The notes under the pieces: model-generated | Database searches by the model: none | Seen by the model: only the letters and a program-made list of their open reading frames with translations | What the model was told of the DNA's origin: nothing | Position numbers and translations under genes: made by a program | Shown: positions 52,268 to 61,051 of the stretch, in pieces | How the letters are laid out: each line of letters opens with the position of its first letter | Position numbering within the stretch: the stretch's first letter is position 1 | NCBI GenBank assembly: GCA_937887565.1 | Contig: CALABS010000018.1 | Coordinates: 62,001-126,000 of the forward strand | Reading direction: 5' to 3' | Source of the DNA: an uncultured Rhodospirillaceae bacterium | GTDB lineage: Bacteria; Pseudomonadota; Alphaproteobacteria; Rhodospirillales; Magnetospirillaceae | DNA: 64,000 bases

Positions 52268-52903
52268 TCAGCCCTCCGGCACGCCCTCGACCAGCGGCAC
52301 GAAGCGGACCCCGCCCAGATGGTGGATGTCGATCCCCGACTCCGTCTTGACGACCTTGACCAGATCCTGGTCGAAGTCGCCGACCGGCAGCACCATGATG
52401 CCGCCGACCGCCAGTTGCTCCACCAGGGCCGGCGGAACGTCGTGGGCGGCGGCGGTGACCATGATCCGTTCGAACGGTGCCTGCTCGGGCCAGCCGCGCG
52501 AACCGTCGCCGAGCTTGGCGGTGACGTTGTGGATGCGCAATTGCTTGAACCGCTCCTCGGCCTGGGCCAGCAGGTCGCGGTGGCGCTCGATGGAATAGAC
52601 CCGGCGGCACAGCTGCGCCAGCACCGCCGCCTGGTAGCCCGAGCCGGTGCCGATCTCCAGCACCTTCATGCGCTCGCCCACCTCCAGCGCCTGAGTCATC
52701 AGCCCGACCACCAGCGGCTGGCTGACGGTCTGGCCGCGACCAATGGGCAGCGCCCGGTTCTCGTAGGCCTGGTCGAGGAAGGGCTGCGAGACGAACAGGT
52801 CGCGGGGGACGCGCTCGATGGCGGCCAGGGTGCGGGTGTCGGTGACCCCGGCCCGGCGCAGCTCCATCAGCAGGCGGATGACCCGGGCCTCGGCGGCGGC
52901 CAT
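52268..52903 (-). CDS. pcm: Protein-L-isoaspartate O-methyltransferase
   Basis: A 211-residue SAM-dependent methyltransferase that starts repair of isoaspartyl residues in aged proteins. The SAM motif VLEIGTGSGYQAAVLAQL is near residue 78, and the family motif AYENRALPIGRGQTVSQP near 44. It follows surE by 13 bases and precedes the LysM/M23 lipoprotein, the conserved surE-pcm-nlpD order. Confidence 0.96.
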   Translation of the reverse strand: MAAAEARVIRLLMELRRAGVTDTRTLAAIERVPRDLFVSQPFLDQAYENRALPIGRGQTVSQPLVVGLMTQALEVGERMKVLEIGTGSGYQAAVLAQLCRRVYSIERHRDLLAQAEERFKQLRIHNVTAKLGDGSRGWPEQAPFERIMVTAAAHDVPPALVEQLAVGGIMVLPVGDFDQDLVKVVKTESGIDIHHLGGVRFVPLVEGVPEG

Positions 52904-52916
52904 GGGGCGTCTCCCT

Positions 52917-53699
52917 TCAGCGCAGCGCCGCGGCCAGCGCGCGCATGGTGTCGCGGTCGGTCAGGTCCACGCACAACGGCGTCACCGAGACCGCGCCGCG
53001 GCACACCGCCTCGATGTCGGTCCCCGTGGCCGAGCGGTCCTCGGCCCGCTGCGCTCCGATCCAGATATAGGGCTCGCCGCGCGGATCCAAGCGCTCGGAC
53101 AACTGGTCGCCGATCTTGCGCTTGCCCTGGCGGGTGACCTCGATGCCCCTGACCTGGGTATGCGCCAGGTCGGGGAAGTTGACGTTGATCAGCACGTTGC
53201 GGCCCCAGCCCACGCTGGTCACCCGGCGGATGATCTCGGGCGCCCATTGCTCGGCGGTGGACCACTTCACCGGATGGTCGGGGGTGAGGTATTGCGAGAA
53301 CGCGACGGCCGGGATGCCCAGGATGGTCGCCTCCATGGCCGCCGCCACGGTGCCGGAATAGGTGACGTCCTCGCCCAGGTTGGCGCCCCGGTTGACCCCC
53401 GACAGCACCAGATGCGGCCGCCGGCCCTTCATCACGTGGTTGACGCCCAGCAACACCGCGTCGGTGGGGGTGCCGTCCACCGCGAAGCGACGCCGCGACA
53501 CCTGCCGCACCCGCAAGGGGCGGCGGATGGTCAGCGAGTGGCCGGCCGCCGACTGCTCGTGCTCGGGCGCCACCACCCACACGTCCTTGGAGATCGACCG
53601 CGCGATCTTTTCCAGCACCTTGATGCCGGGAGCACCGATGCCGTCGTCGTTGGACACCAGGATGCGGGCTTCGGACAGGTCGGGAATGGGGGGGAACAT
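52917..53699 (-). CDS. surE: 5'/3'-nucleotidase SurE
   Basis: This 260-residue phosphatase dephosphorylates nucleoside monophosphates and is tied to stress survival. The metal site appears as ILVSNDDGIGAPGI near residue 13, and the family motif LSGVNRGANLGEDVTYSGTV near 98. Its ATG shares one base with the stop of the upstream DUF2442 gene, so it is now coupled to the DUF pair rather than directly to serS. It lies 13 bases ahead of pcm. Confidence 0.97.
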   Translation of the reverse strand: MFPPIPDLSEARILVSNDDGIGAPGIKVLEKIARSISKDVWVVAPEHEQSAAGHSLTIRRPLRVRQVSRRRFAVDGTPTDAVLLGVNHVMKGRRPHLVLSGVNRGANLGEDVTYSGTVAAAMEATILGIPAVAFSQYLTPDHPVKWSTAEQWAPEIIRRVTSVGWGRNVLINVNFPDLAHTQVRGIEVTRQGKRKIGDQLSERLDPRGEPYIWIGAQRAEDRSATGTDIEAVCRGAVSVTPLCVDLTDRDTMRALAAALR

Positions 53700-53962
53700 C
53701 AGGTCGGCACCCACCCGCCGGTCGCCTTGATGGATCTGTACATGGCGTCGGGAGCCAGATCGAGGTCCCCCGGCCAGGTGACGGCACCAACCTCGACACG
53801 CGCCTGCCGGAATGCCTCCGGATTCGACAGCACCGCGAACACCCCTGCGCCCGGGGATGTCACCAGGGGCTCCATATCGACGACACCCTCGGTGCCGTCG
53901 AGGAAGGACACCCGCAGCCGGAAGCCGCCCAGAACCCGAACCGAGGCGACGCGCCACGGCAT
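53699..53962 (-). CDS. DUF2442 protein (pair 1)
   Basis: An 87-residue protein of the DUF2442 type, with the pattern LRVSFLDGTEGVVDMEPL near residue 15 and the C-terminal VTWPGDLDLAPDAMY. It is preceded by eight bases after a DUF4160 gene, and its stop shares one base with the surE start. The two families usually occur side by side and have been regarded as a possible toxin-antitoxin-like or regulatory pair, which I cannot confirm. A divergent second pair is at 61052-61520. Confidence 0.85.
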   Translation of the reverse strand: MPWRVASVRVLGGFRLRVSFLDGTEGVVDMEPLVTSPGAGVFAVLSNPEAFRQARVEVGAVTWPGDLDLAPDAMYRSIKATGGWVPT

Positions 53963-53970
53963 GGCGGGCG

Positions 53971-54231
53971 TCACGCCAGCGGGGCGATCTTCTTCGGGAA
54001 CTGCTTGCGCGCACATAGGTCCCAATCCTCCATCAACTCGCCGCGATGCTCCTGTGCCCATTCGAGCACGAGCGCCAGCGCCCGCCGAGGCAGATGCCCT
54101 TCCAGGACGCCCAGCGTCCGAATGTCTATCAGCGCCTCGAACTCGCCATAAAGCGCGTGGAAATGCGGCGGTGCGTGATCATTCCAGAACATCTGGATCA
54201 TGATGCCATAAAAGACGCTGAGCGTCGGCAT
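53971..54231 (-). CDS. DUF4160 protein (pair 1)
   Basis: The 86-residue protein carries the DUF4160 signature: PTLSVFYGIMIQMFWNDH followed by the PPHFHA histidine motif near residue 21, and a helical C-terminal half. The PPHFH motif is the most conserved part and could bind metal or nucleic acid. Its ATG shares one base with the serS stop, and the DUF2442 partner follows after eight bases. The pair is inserted seamlessly in the serS-surE operon. Confidence 0.87.
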   Translation of the reverse strand: MPTLSVFYGIMIQMFWNDHAPPHFHALYGEFEALIDIRTLGVLEGHLPRRALALVLEWAQEHRGELMEDWDLCARKQFPKKIAPLA

Positions 54232-55493
54232 CAGCGGATCGCCTCCACCCCGCCCATATACGGCTTCAGCGCCTCGGGGACCAGGATCGAGCCGTCGGCC
54301 TGCTGGTAGTTCTCCATCACCGCGATCAGGGTGCGGCCGACGGCGAGGCCCGATCCGTTCAGCGTGTGAACCAGGCGATTGCCCTTGTCGGCCTTGAGTC
54401 GGGCCTTCATGCGGCGGGCCTGGAAGTCGCCGCAGTTGGAGCACGACGAGATCTCGCGATAGCGGCCCTGCCCCGGCAGCCAGACCTCGATGTCGTAGGT
54501 CTTGCGGGCCGCGAAGCCCATGTCGCCGGTGCACAGCACGATGGTGCGATGGGGCAGGCCCAGGCGCTGGAGGATGGTCTCGGCGCAGCCGGTCATGCGC
54601 TCGTGCTCCTCGTCCGAGCGGTCGGGATGGGCGATGGACACCAGCTCGACCTTCCAGAACTGGTGATGGCGGATCATGCCGCGGGTGTCCTTGCCGGCCG
54701 CCCCGGCCTCGGAGCGGAAGCACGGCGTCAGCGCCGTCATGCGCATGGGCAGCGCCGCCTCGTCGAGGATCTTGTCGGCGACCAGGTTGGTCAGCGGCAC
54801 CTCGGCGGTGGGGATCAGCCAATGGCCGGTATTGGCCCGAAACAGGTCGTCGCCGAACTTGGGCAGCTGGCCGGTGCCGAACAGGGCGTCGTCCTTGACC
54901 AGGATGGGCGGGTTGACCTCGGTGTAGCCGTGCTCGCCGGTCTGGACGTCGAGCATGAACTGGCCCAGGGCCCGTTCGAGGCGGGCCAGCGCGCCCTTGA
55001 GCACCACGAAGCGGGCGCCGGACATCTTGGCGGCGCTGTCGAAATCCATCAGGCCCGATTTTTCGCCGAGGGCGTCATGCTCCAAGGGCTGGAAGTCGAA
55101 GTCGCGTGGGGTGCCCCAGCGGCGCAGCTCGACGTTGTGCTCCTCGTCGGGGCCGTCGGGCACGTCCTCGGCGGGCAGGTTGGGGATGGCGGCCAGCAGG
55201 GCATCGATCTCGGCCCCCAGCGCCTTGTCCTCGTCCTCCATGGCGGGAACCTTGTCCTTGAGCTCGGCCACCTCGGCCATCACCGCCGAGGCGTCCTGGC
55301 CCTGCCTCTTGAGGATGCCGATCTGCTTGGACAGCTCGTTGCGGCGGGCCTGCATCTCCTGGAAGCGGGTCTGGGCGGTGCGGCGGCGCGAATCCAGCTC
55401 CAGCAGCCGCGCGGACAGGGGGGCGAGGCCACGCCGGGCAAGGCCGTCGTCGAATGCCTGGGGGTTGTCGCGAATCGCCTTGAGATCGTGCAT
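54231..55493 (-). CDS. serS: Seryl-tRNA synthetase
   Basis: At 420 residues this is a class II seryl-tRNA synthetase. A coiled-coil tRNA-binding arm occupies about residues 25-110. The motif 2 region reads CFRSEAGAAGKDTRGMIRHHQF, and motif 3 is near the C-terminus (NGSGLAVGRTLIAVMEN). The start at 55493 was chosen from the family N-terminus MHDLKAIRDNPQAFD, because the open frame further upstream is antisense to the next gene. It follows tatC across an oppositely oriented gene. Confidence 0.98.
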   Translation of the reverse strand: MHDLKAIRDNPQAFDDGLARRGLAPLSARLLELDSRRRTAQTRFQEMQARRNELSKQIGILKRQGQDASAVMAEVAELKDKVPAMEDEDKALGAEIDALLAAIPNLPAEDVPDGPDEEHNVELRRWGTPRDFDFQPLEHDALGEKSGLMDFDSAAKMSGARFVVLKGALARLERALGQFMLDVQTGEHGYTEVNPPILVKDDALFGTGQLPKFGDDLFRANTGHWLIPTAEVPLTNLVADKILDEAALPMRMTALTPCFRSEAGAAGKDTRGMIRHHQFWKVELVSIAHPDRSDEEHERMTGCAETILQRLGLPHRTIVLCTGDMGFAARKTYDIEVWLPGQGRYREISSCSNCGDFQARRMKARLKADKGNRLVHTLNGSGLAVGRTLIAVMENYQQADGSILVPEALKPYMGGVEAIR

Positions 55494-55637
55494 GGAGGGC
55501 CTTCCGGAGCTTGGCGGAACCGGAGCGCTTATAAGCCCGGGCACGCGAAAAGTCACCCCCTCCCGGGCGTCGCTATCGGTTGATAAGACCGCTCTTGGCG
55601 CGTATTGATAGGTCGTTGCATCCATGGGGAAGGGCGG

Positions 55638-56552
55638 ATGAAACGAATTCTCAAGCTTGCCGTCGCGAGCGCGGCCTTTATCGTGCCTTTCGCGGCGCAG
55701 GCCGCCGACGTGCCTCCGACCCTCGACAAGGTCAAGGCCTCGGGCACCATCGTGCTGGGCATCCGCGAGGCGTCTTATCCGTTGTCCTATCTCGATGGCG
55801 ACGGCAAGGCCATCGGCTATCACATCGACATCTGCAACCGCATCGTCGATGCCGTGCGCGCCAAGCTCGACCTGCCGTCGCTGAAGGCGGTGCAGACGGC
55901 GGTCACCTCCCAGACCCGCATTCCCCGCATGGAGGACGGAACCATCGACCTGGAATGCGGCTCGACCACCAACACCGAGATGCGCCAGCAGCGGGTGGCG
56001 TTCGCGCCCACCACCTATCTGGCGACGGTGCGGCTGGCGGTGAAGAAGCGATCCGGGATCGACGGCATTCCCGATCTCGGCGGCCGCGCCGTGGTCACCA
56101 CCGAGGGATCGACGGCGCTGGACCTGCTGCGCAGCCACCACGCCGCCCGCCACCTCGACATCAAGGCCGTCTACGCCAAGGACCACGCGGAATCGTTCCG
56201 CATGCTGGAAACCGATCAGGTCTCGGCCTTCGTGATGGACGACAACCTGCTGGCCGGCCTGATCCTGACCTCGCGCAATCCCGACGCCTACACCATCACC
56301 GGCCGGTCGCTGGACCTGCAGCCCATCGCCATCATGCTGCGCAGGAACGATCCCGCCTTCAAGGAGCTGGTCGACCGGACGGTCGGCGCGTTGATCGAAA
56401 GCGGCGAGGCCCGCAGGCTCTACGTCAAGTGGTTCCAGTCGCCGATCCCGCCCAGCCAGGTGAACCTGAACTTCCCGATGACCGCCCTGCTGGACTCGCT
56501 GCTGACCTACCCCGACAGCGCCCCGGCCGAGGCCTACCGCCCCCCGGAGTGA
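55638..56552 (+). CDS. GltI-like periplasmic amino-acid-binding protein
   Basis: This 304-residue solute-binding protein (ABC transporter, type PAAT) has a signal peptide ending near AAQAA at residue 23. The family phrases KASGTIVLGIREASYPLSYLD and DGTIDLECGSTTNTEMRQQRV point to the glutamate/aspartate branch, like GltI. No permease or ATPase of that class is adjacent, so it may act with a transporter elsewhere. The ATG at 55638 is preferred because of GGGAAGGGCGG just upstream. It is inserted, in opposite orientation, between tatC and serS. Confidence 0.87.
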   Translation: MKRILKLAVASAAFIVPFAAQAADVPPTLDKVKASGTIVLGIREASYPLSYLDGDGKAIGYHIDICNRIVDAVRAKLDLPSLKAVQTAVTSQTRIPRMEDGTIDLECGSTTNTEMRQQRVAFAPTTYLATVRLAVKKRSGIDGIPDLGGRAVVTTEGSTALDLLRSHHAARHLDIKAVYAKDHAESFRMLETDQVSAFVMDDNLLAGLILTSRNPDAYTITGRSLDLQPIAIMLRRNDPAFKELVDRTVGALIESGEARRLYVKWFQSPIPPSQVNLNFPMTALLDSLLTYPDSAPAEAYRPPE

Positions 56553-56555
56553 GGA

Positions 56556-57392
56556 TCACCCGTTGAAGTCGGTTTCCTCGACGACCGTGTCGTCCTCCGC
56601 GTCGTCCTCGTCGTCCTCGCCCTCGGCGCGCTTCTTTTCGGCCAGCTTGGCCGACCAGATCGACATCTCGTAGAGCAGGACCATGGGAATGGCCAGCGAC
56701 AGCTGGCTGACCACGTCCGGAGGCGTGACCACGGCGGCGAAGACGAAGACGCCGACGATGGCGTAGCGGCGCTTCTCGGCCAGGCCCTTGGCGGTCACCA
56801 GCCCGACCCGGGCCAGCAGGGTCAGCAGGACCGGCAGTTGGAAGGCCAGCCCGAAGGCGAAGATCAGGGTCATGATCAAGGACAGCGACTCGCTGACCTT
56901 GGCCTCGAGCTGGATCGGCAGCTCGCCCGGATTGGGCACCAGGTTCTCGAAGCCCAGCAGATAGGTGTACAGCATGGGCAGGACCAGGAAGTACACCAAC
57001 GACGCCCCCAGCGTGAACAGCACCGGGGTGGCGAACAGGAACGGCAGGAACGCCTTGCGCTCGTTCTTGTAGAGGCCGGGGGCGACGAAGGCCCACAACT
57101 GGCCGGCCCATACCGGGAAGCAGATCACGGCGGCCGAGAACGCCGACACCTTCACATAGGTGAAGAAGGCCTCGGTGGGGGCGGTGTAGATCAGCCGGCG
57201 CATGCCGCCCTTGTCCAACGCGACCCGGGCATAGGGGTCGAGCAGGATGGAATAGATGTCGGCGGCGAAGTAGAAGCAGGCGGCGAAGGCCAGGATGAAG
57301 GCCAGCACCGACCACAGCAGGCGGGTACGCAGCTCGACCAGATGGTCCAGCAGCGGCATGCTCTTGTCGTCGGTGTCGGTGCGCTGGCTCAC
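56556..57392 (-). CDS. tatC: Sec-independent protein translocase TatC
   Basis: The 278-residue protein has six membrane spans and the family segments MPLLDHLVELRTRLL near residue 13 and the long periplasmic loop FPVWAGQLWAFVAPGLYKNERK near 115. It recognises twin-arginine signal peptides. The C-terminus is strongly acidic (EGEDDEDDAEDDTVVEE), longer and more charged than in E. coli. It overlaps tatB by four bases. Confidence 0.97.
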   Translation of the reverse strand: MSQRTDTDDKSMPLLDHLVELRTRLLWSVLAFILAFAACFYFAADIYSILLDPYARVALDKGGMRRLIYTAPTEAFFTYVKVSAFSAAVICFPVWAGQLWAFVAPGLYKNERKAFLPFLFATPVLFTLGASLVYFLVLPMLYTYLLGFENLVPNPGELPIQLEAKVSESLSLIMTLIFAFGLAFQLPVLLTLLARVGLVTAKGLAEKRRYAIVGVFVFAAVVTPPDVVSQLSLAIPMVLLYEMSIWSAKLAEKKRAEGEDDEDDAEDDTVVEETDFNG

Positions 57393-57823
57393 GGTTGGGG
57401 CGGCCTGGAAGTGTCGTCCTGGGGCTTGGTCTCATCGGCCGATGCCGGTGACGCCTCCGTCGGCTCGTTCCACGAACCCATGTCGGCCCCGTCCGGGTTG
57501 GCCTCGTCGGGCGCGCGGGGGGCGTCCTCCAGCCTGGGCGGCTCGAGGCCGCGGGCGATGTCGCCGGTGGGATCGACCGCCGCCTCGATCTGGCGCCTGA
57601 GGGCGTTGGTGTCGGCGACCTTCTCGACCTGGTTCTTGAGGTCGTGCAGTTCGGCCTCGCGCACCATCTCGTCGACCCCGCGCTGGAACTCGCCCGCCAG
57701 CGAACGCGCCTTGCGCACCCACTGGCCGGCGGTGCGCAGCACCTGCGGCAGGTCCTTGGGGCCGATCACGATCAACGCGATCACGGCCACCAGAGCCATC
57801 TCGTCCCAGCCGATGTCGAACAT
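57389..57823 (-). CDS. tatB: Sec-independent protein translocase TatB
   Basis: A 144-residue protein starting MFDIGWDEMALVAVIALIVIGPKDLP, the typical TatB membrane segment and GPKDLP hinge. An amphipathic helix follows (about residues 25-75), then a charged low-complexity tail. It partners TatC in substrate binding. It lies 44 bases behind tatA and overlaps tatC. Confidence 0.96.
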   Translation of the reverse strand: MFDIGWDEMALVAVIALIVIGPKDLPQVLRTAGQWVRKARSLAGEFQRGVDEMVREAELHDLKNQVEKVADTNALRRQIEAAVDPTGDIARGLEPPRLEDAPRAPDEANPDGADMGSWNEPTEASPASADETKPQDDTSRPPQP

Positions 57824-57867
57824 GCGCGGTCAATCTCCCCCGGGACGGTCGGCCCCGGGCCGGGCGA

Positions 57868-58095
57868 TCAGTGCTTGGCGGGGTCCTTCTCGGTCGCCTT
57901 GGCGGCCGGCTGGGAATCGATCTGCGAGGCCTGCTGGGCGCCGCCCTGCGACTCCTCCTCGTCCTGCAGCCCCTTCTTGAAGGCCTTGACGCCCTTCGCC
58001 ATGTCGCCCATCAGCTTCGGAATCTTCCCCGCGCCGAACAGCAGCAGCACGATGACCAGCACGATCAGCCAGTGCCAGATGCTGAAGCTACCCAT
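57868..58095 (-). CDS. tatA: Sec-independent protein translocase TatA
   Basis: At 75 residues this has the TatA plan: one membrane helix (about residues 5-21), the FGAGKIPKLMGDMAKG hinge and amphipathic helix, and a charged tail. It forms the pore for folded substrates. AAGGAGA precedes the start. It opens the tatABC operon, and the genes upstream are an unrelated ABC transporter. Confidence 0.97.
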   Translation of the reverse strand: MGSFSIWHWLIVLVIVLLLFGAGKIPKLMGDMAKGVKAFKKGLQDEEESQGGAQQASQIDSQPAAKATEKDPAKH

Positions 58096-58187
58096 GAAGC
58101 CGTCTCCTTGCGGAATTCATAATCCAATCTCGGGCGCGGATCATCGCAGAAGACCAGGGCCGCCGCAACCGCCGCTGTGCGAAGGCC

Positions 58188-59267
58188 CTATTTCGCGCCG
58201 CCGGCCGGAAACACGTGGACCTGCGTCGGGTCGAGGGTGACCGCCAGAAGCGCCCCCGGCACGGGCAGGACGCGGCCGGGAACCCGGGCGTGAAGATGAT
58301 GCCCTCCCACCCGCAAGTGGATCAGGCTGGTGCGGCCCAGCATGCGGGCCGCGACGACCTCGGCGACGGCGTCCGAGGCATCCGCGACGGCGGCAAGGCA
58401 CAGTGCCTCGGGGCGGATCACCACCTCGCAGGCGGCGCCGTCGGCGAGGCCGGGGGCGGCCCACGGCCCCAAAGGCGTCGCGACCGTCCCCCCCTCCACC
58501 CGGCCCTCCAGCAGGTTGACCTCGCCGAAGAAGGCGGCCACGAACGGATCGGCGGGGGAATTGTACAACACGTCCGGACGCCCCTCCTGGACGATGCGGC
58601 CGTCCCGCATCACCGCGATGCGGTCGGCCATGAACATGGCCTCCTCGGGGTCGTGGGTGACCATCAGGGTAGATACCCCCGAGGCCTTCAACACTTGCAG
58701 GGTCTCGTCGCGCACCTGGTCGCGCAGCCGCTTGTCGAGGCCCGAGAACGGCTCGTCCAGCAGCATCAGGCGCGGGCGCGGCGCCAACGCCCGGGCCAGG
58801 GCGACCCGCTGCTGCTGGCCGCCCGACAGCTGATGCGGCCAGGCCTCGGCATGGGCGCCCATGCCCACCTGGGCCAGCATCTCGGCCACCCGTGCCCGCC
58901 GCTCGGCCCTGGGCAGGGAGTCGATGCCGAAGGCGACGTTGCCGGCCACCGTCAGATGCGGAAACAGCGCGTAGTCCTGGAACAGGAAGCCCACATGGCG
59001 GAGTTCGGGGGGAACGTGGGTGCCCCGGCCGGACACCGGCCGGCAATTGAGCGTCACCCGCCCCTCGGCCGGGCGCTCCAGGCCGGCGGCGATGCGCAGC
59101 GTGGTGGTCTTGCCGCAGCCGGACGGCCCCAGCAGGCAGACCAGCTCGCCCGGCGCCACCGACAGATCGAGGTCGCGCACCACCGGCGTGCCGCCATAGG
59201 CGTGGGAAACCCCCTCCATCCGCAGGCCGGCGGGACAGGTGGCCATATCGTGGTTCTCGTCCGTCAT
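58188..59267 (-). CDS. ABC transporter ATP-binding protein, FbpC/PotA-like
   Basis: This 359-residue ATPase has Walker A GPSGCGKTTT near residue 48, the signature LSGGQQQRVALARAL near 145 and Walker B LMLLDEP near 168. A C-terminal regulatory domain of about 120 residues (TOBE-like) follows. The arrangement fits the FbpC/AfuC iron transporters, but sulfate, thiamine or polyamine carriers look alike. It overlaps its permease by four bases. No periplasmic binding protein is encoded next to it. Confidence 0.85.
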   Translation of the reverse strand: MTDENHDMATCPAGLRMEGVSHAYGGTPVVRDLDLSVAPGELVCLLGPSGCGKTTTLRIAAGLERPAEGRVTLNCRPVSGRGTHVPPELRHVGFLFQDYALFPHLTVAGNVAFGIDSLPRAERRARVAEMLAQVGMGAHAEAWPHQLSGGQQQRVALARALAPRPRLMLLDEPFSGLDKRLRDQVRDETLQVLKASGVSTLMVTHDPEEAMFMADRIAVMRDGRIVQEGRPDVLYNSPADPFVAAFFGEVNLLEGRVEGGTVATPLGPWAAPGLADGAACEVVIRPEALCLAAVADASDAVAEVVAARMLGRTSLIHLRVGGHHLHARVPGRVLPVPGALLAVTLDPTQVHVFPAGGAK

Positions 59268-60937
59268 TCCGCGCTCCCGGGACGCGAGCGCGCGATGGCG
59301 CGGCTCAGCAGGATCACCGGCGCCAGCCCGACCAGCACGATGGCCAGGGCCGGCGCGGCCGCCTCGGCGAGTCGCTCGTCGCCGGCCAGCGAGAAGGTGC
59401 GCACCGCCAAGGTGTCGAAATTGAACGGCCGCATGATCAGCGTGGCCGGCAGTTCCTTCATCACGTCGACGAAGACCAACAGCCCCGCCGACAGCAGGCT
59501 GCCGCGGATGATCGGCACGTGCACCCGCCGCAAGGTCCCCCACGCCCCCAGCCCCAGCGTCCGCGACGCCGCCTCCATGGAGGCGGTGACCTTGCCGAGG
59601 CTCGACTCCACCGAACCGAAGGACACCGCCAGGAAGCGGACCAGATAGGCGTAGGCCAGCGCGGCGACGGTCCCGATCAGCATGACCCCCAGGGCCTGCC
59701 CCAACTGGGCCAGCGGCAGCAGCGTGCCGACGGCGATCACCGAGCCGGGAACCGCGTAGCCCAGGCTGGCCAGGCGAACCGCCGCCCGCGTCGGACGGGT
59801 GGGATGCAGCCGCTGGGCATAGGCCAGGACCAACGCCACCGCCACCGCCAGCACCGCCGCGATCGAGGCGAGAAGGAAGCTGTTGCCGACGATGGTCAGG
59901 AAATCGGCCGCGAACATGGCCTCGGCCCCGGTCTCCACCGCCCAGGCCGCCAGCACGCCGGCCGGCAGGCCAAAGCCGAGAACAACCGGCAGCAGGCAGA
60001 ACGCCTGCGCCGCGATGCATCCCCAGCCATGCAGGCGATAGCGCGGAAGGCGGCGATAGCGGCCGGTGGTATGATGATATTTGCGCGCCCCGCGCGAGGC
60101 CCGCTCCACCAGCACCAAGGCCAGCACGAACATCATCAGCAGCGCCCCCAGTTGCGCCGCCACCGCCGGCTGGCGCAACCCCAGCCAGGTGCGGTAGATG
60201 CCGGTGGTGAAGGTGTCGACGGCGAAATAGTGGACGGTGCCGAAATCGTTGAGGGTCTCCATCAGCGCCAGCGCGGTGCCGGCGACCACCGCCGGGCGCG
60301 CCAGCGGCAGCGCCACCTGGAAGAATCCCCGCCACGCCCCCCGCCCCAGCGTCCGGCTGGCCTCGAGCACGCAGACCGACTGTTCCAGGAAGGCGGCGCG
60401 GGCCAGCATGTAGACGTAGGGATAGAGAACCAGCACCATCACCGCCACGGCACCGCCCAGTGAGCGGACCTCGGGGAACCAGTAGTCGCGGGCCGAGCTC
60501 CATCCGAACAGCGCCCGCAGCCCCGATTGAACCGGCCCGGCGAAGTCGAGCAGGCCGGTATAGGTGTAGGCCACCACATAGGCCGGCATGGCCATGGGCA
60601 GCAGCAGCGCCCACTCCAGCATGTGCGACCCCGGGAAACGGCACATGGTGACCAGCCAGGCGGCCCCGACCCCGCCGACGATCACCCCCGCCCCGACCCC
60701 GGCCATCAGCCACAGCGAGTTGGCGATGTAGAGCCCGAGCACGGTATCGGCGAGATGGGCCCACACCTCGCCCGAGGGCACCAGCAGATGGGCGGCCACC
60801 ACCACCACCGGCGCGCCGACCAGCGCCGCCACCACGATCGCGACGGCGGTCCAGCCGACGCCCCGGCCCGCCATCCACCCCAGGGTGGTCGGTCGCGGCG
60901 GCGCCGTGAAGGTTTCGGCGATGTCGATATCTGCCAT
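59264..60937 (-). CDS. ABC transporter permease with two fused domains, FbpB-like
   Basis: A 557-residue membrane protein with about 12 spans arranged as two permease halves (about residues 60-270 and 340-550). Each half has an EAA-type loop (EASRTLGRGAWRGFFQVALPLARP and EAASRTLGLGAWGTLRRVHVPI). Fused permeases of this kind are typical of ferric-iron uptake (FbpB/AfuB), though thiamine transporters also have them. It is coupled to its ATPase. A Fur-like box lies about 90 bases upstream. The start lacks a clear ribosome-binding site. Confidence 0.85.
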   Translation of the reverse strand: MADIDIAETFTAPPRPTTLGWMAGRGVGWTAVAIVVAALVGAPVVVVAAHLLVPSGEVWAHLADTVLGLYIANSLWLMAGVGAGVIVGGVGAAWLVTMCRFPGSHMLEWALLLPMAMPAYVVAYTYTGLLDFAGPVQSGLRALFGWSSARDYWFPEVRSLGGAVAVMVLVLYPYVYMLARAAFLEQSVCVLEASRTLGRGAWRGFFQVALPLARPAVVAGTALALMETLNDFGTVHYFAVDTFTTGIYRTWLGLRQPAVAAQLGALLMMFVLALVLVERASRGARKYHHTTGRYRRLPRYRLHGWGCIAAQAFCLLPVVLGFGLPAGVLAAWAVETGAEAMFAADFLTIVGNSFLLASIAAVLAVAVALVLAYAQRLHPTRPTRAAVRLASLGYAVPGSVIAVGTLLPLAQLGQALGVMLIGTVAALAYAYLVRFLAVSFGSVESSLGKVTASMEAASRTLGLGAWGTLRRVHVPIIRGSLLSAGLLVFVDVMKELPATLIMRPFNFDTLAVRTFSLAGDERLAEAAAPALAIVLVGLAPVILLSRAIARSRPGSAE

Positions 60938-61025
60938 GATGGTTTAGGAACGCGGCGGAGCATGCTGTTCCACCTCGATATATCCCCGAATCCCTGGAAA
61001 GCCTATGGGTTTCCGTCGAGGATAT

Positions 61026-61040
61026 TGCAAATCAGTCGCA
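61026..61040 (-). promoter_or_regulatory. Fur-like 7-1-7 dyad upstream of the ABC permease
   Basis: TGCAAAT-C-AGTCGCA is a 15-base dyad in which five of seven arm positions match symmetrically. It resembles TGCAAATnATTTGCA-type Fur sites of alphaproteobacteria. It is about 90 bases from the permease start. Iron control would fit the FbpB-like identity, but the match is moderate. Confidence 0.3.
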
Positions 61041-61051
61041 CTGGCAAGCAG

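Noticed and set aside
55494..56186. In-frame upstream continuation of serS giving a 651-residue protein
   Set aside because: The extra part is antisense to the well-supported binding-protein gene, and SerS has its normal N-terminus at 55493.
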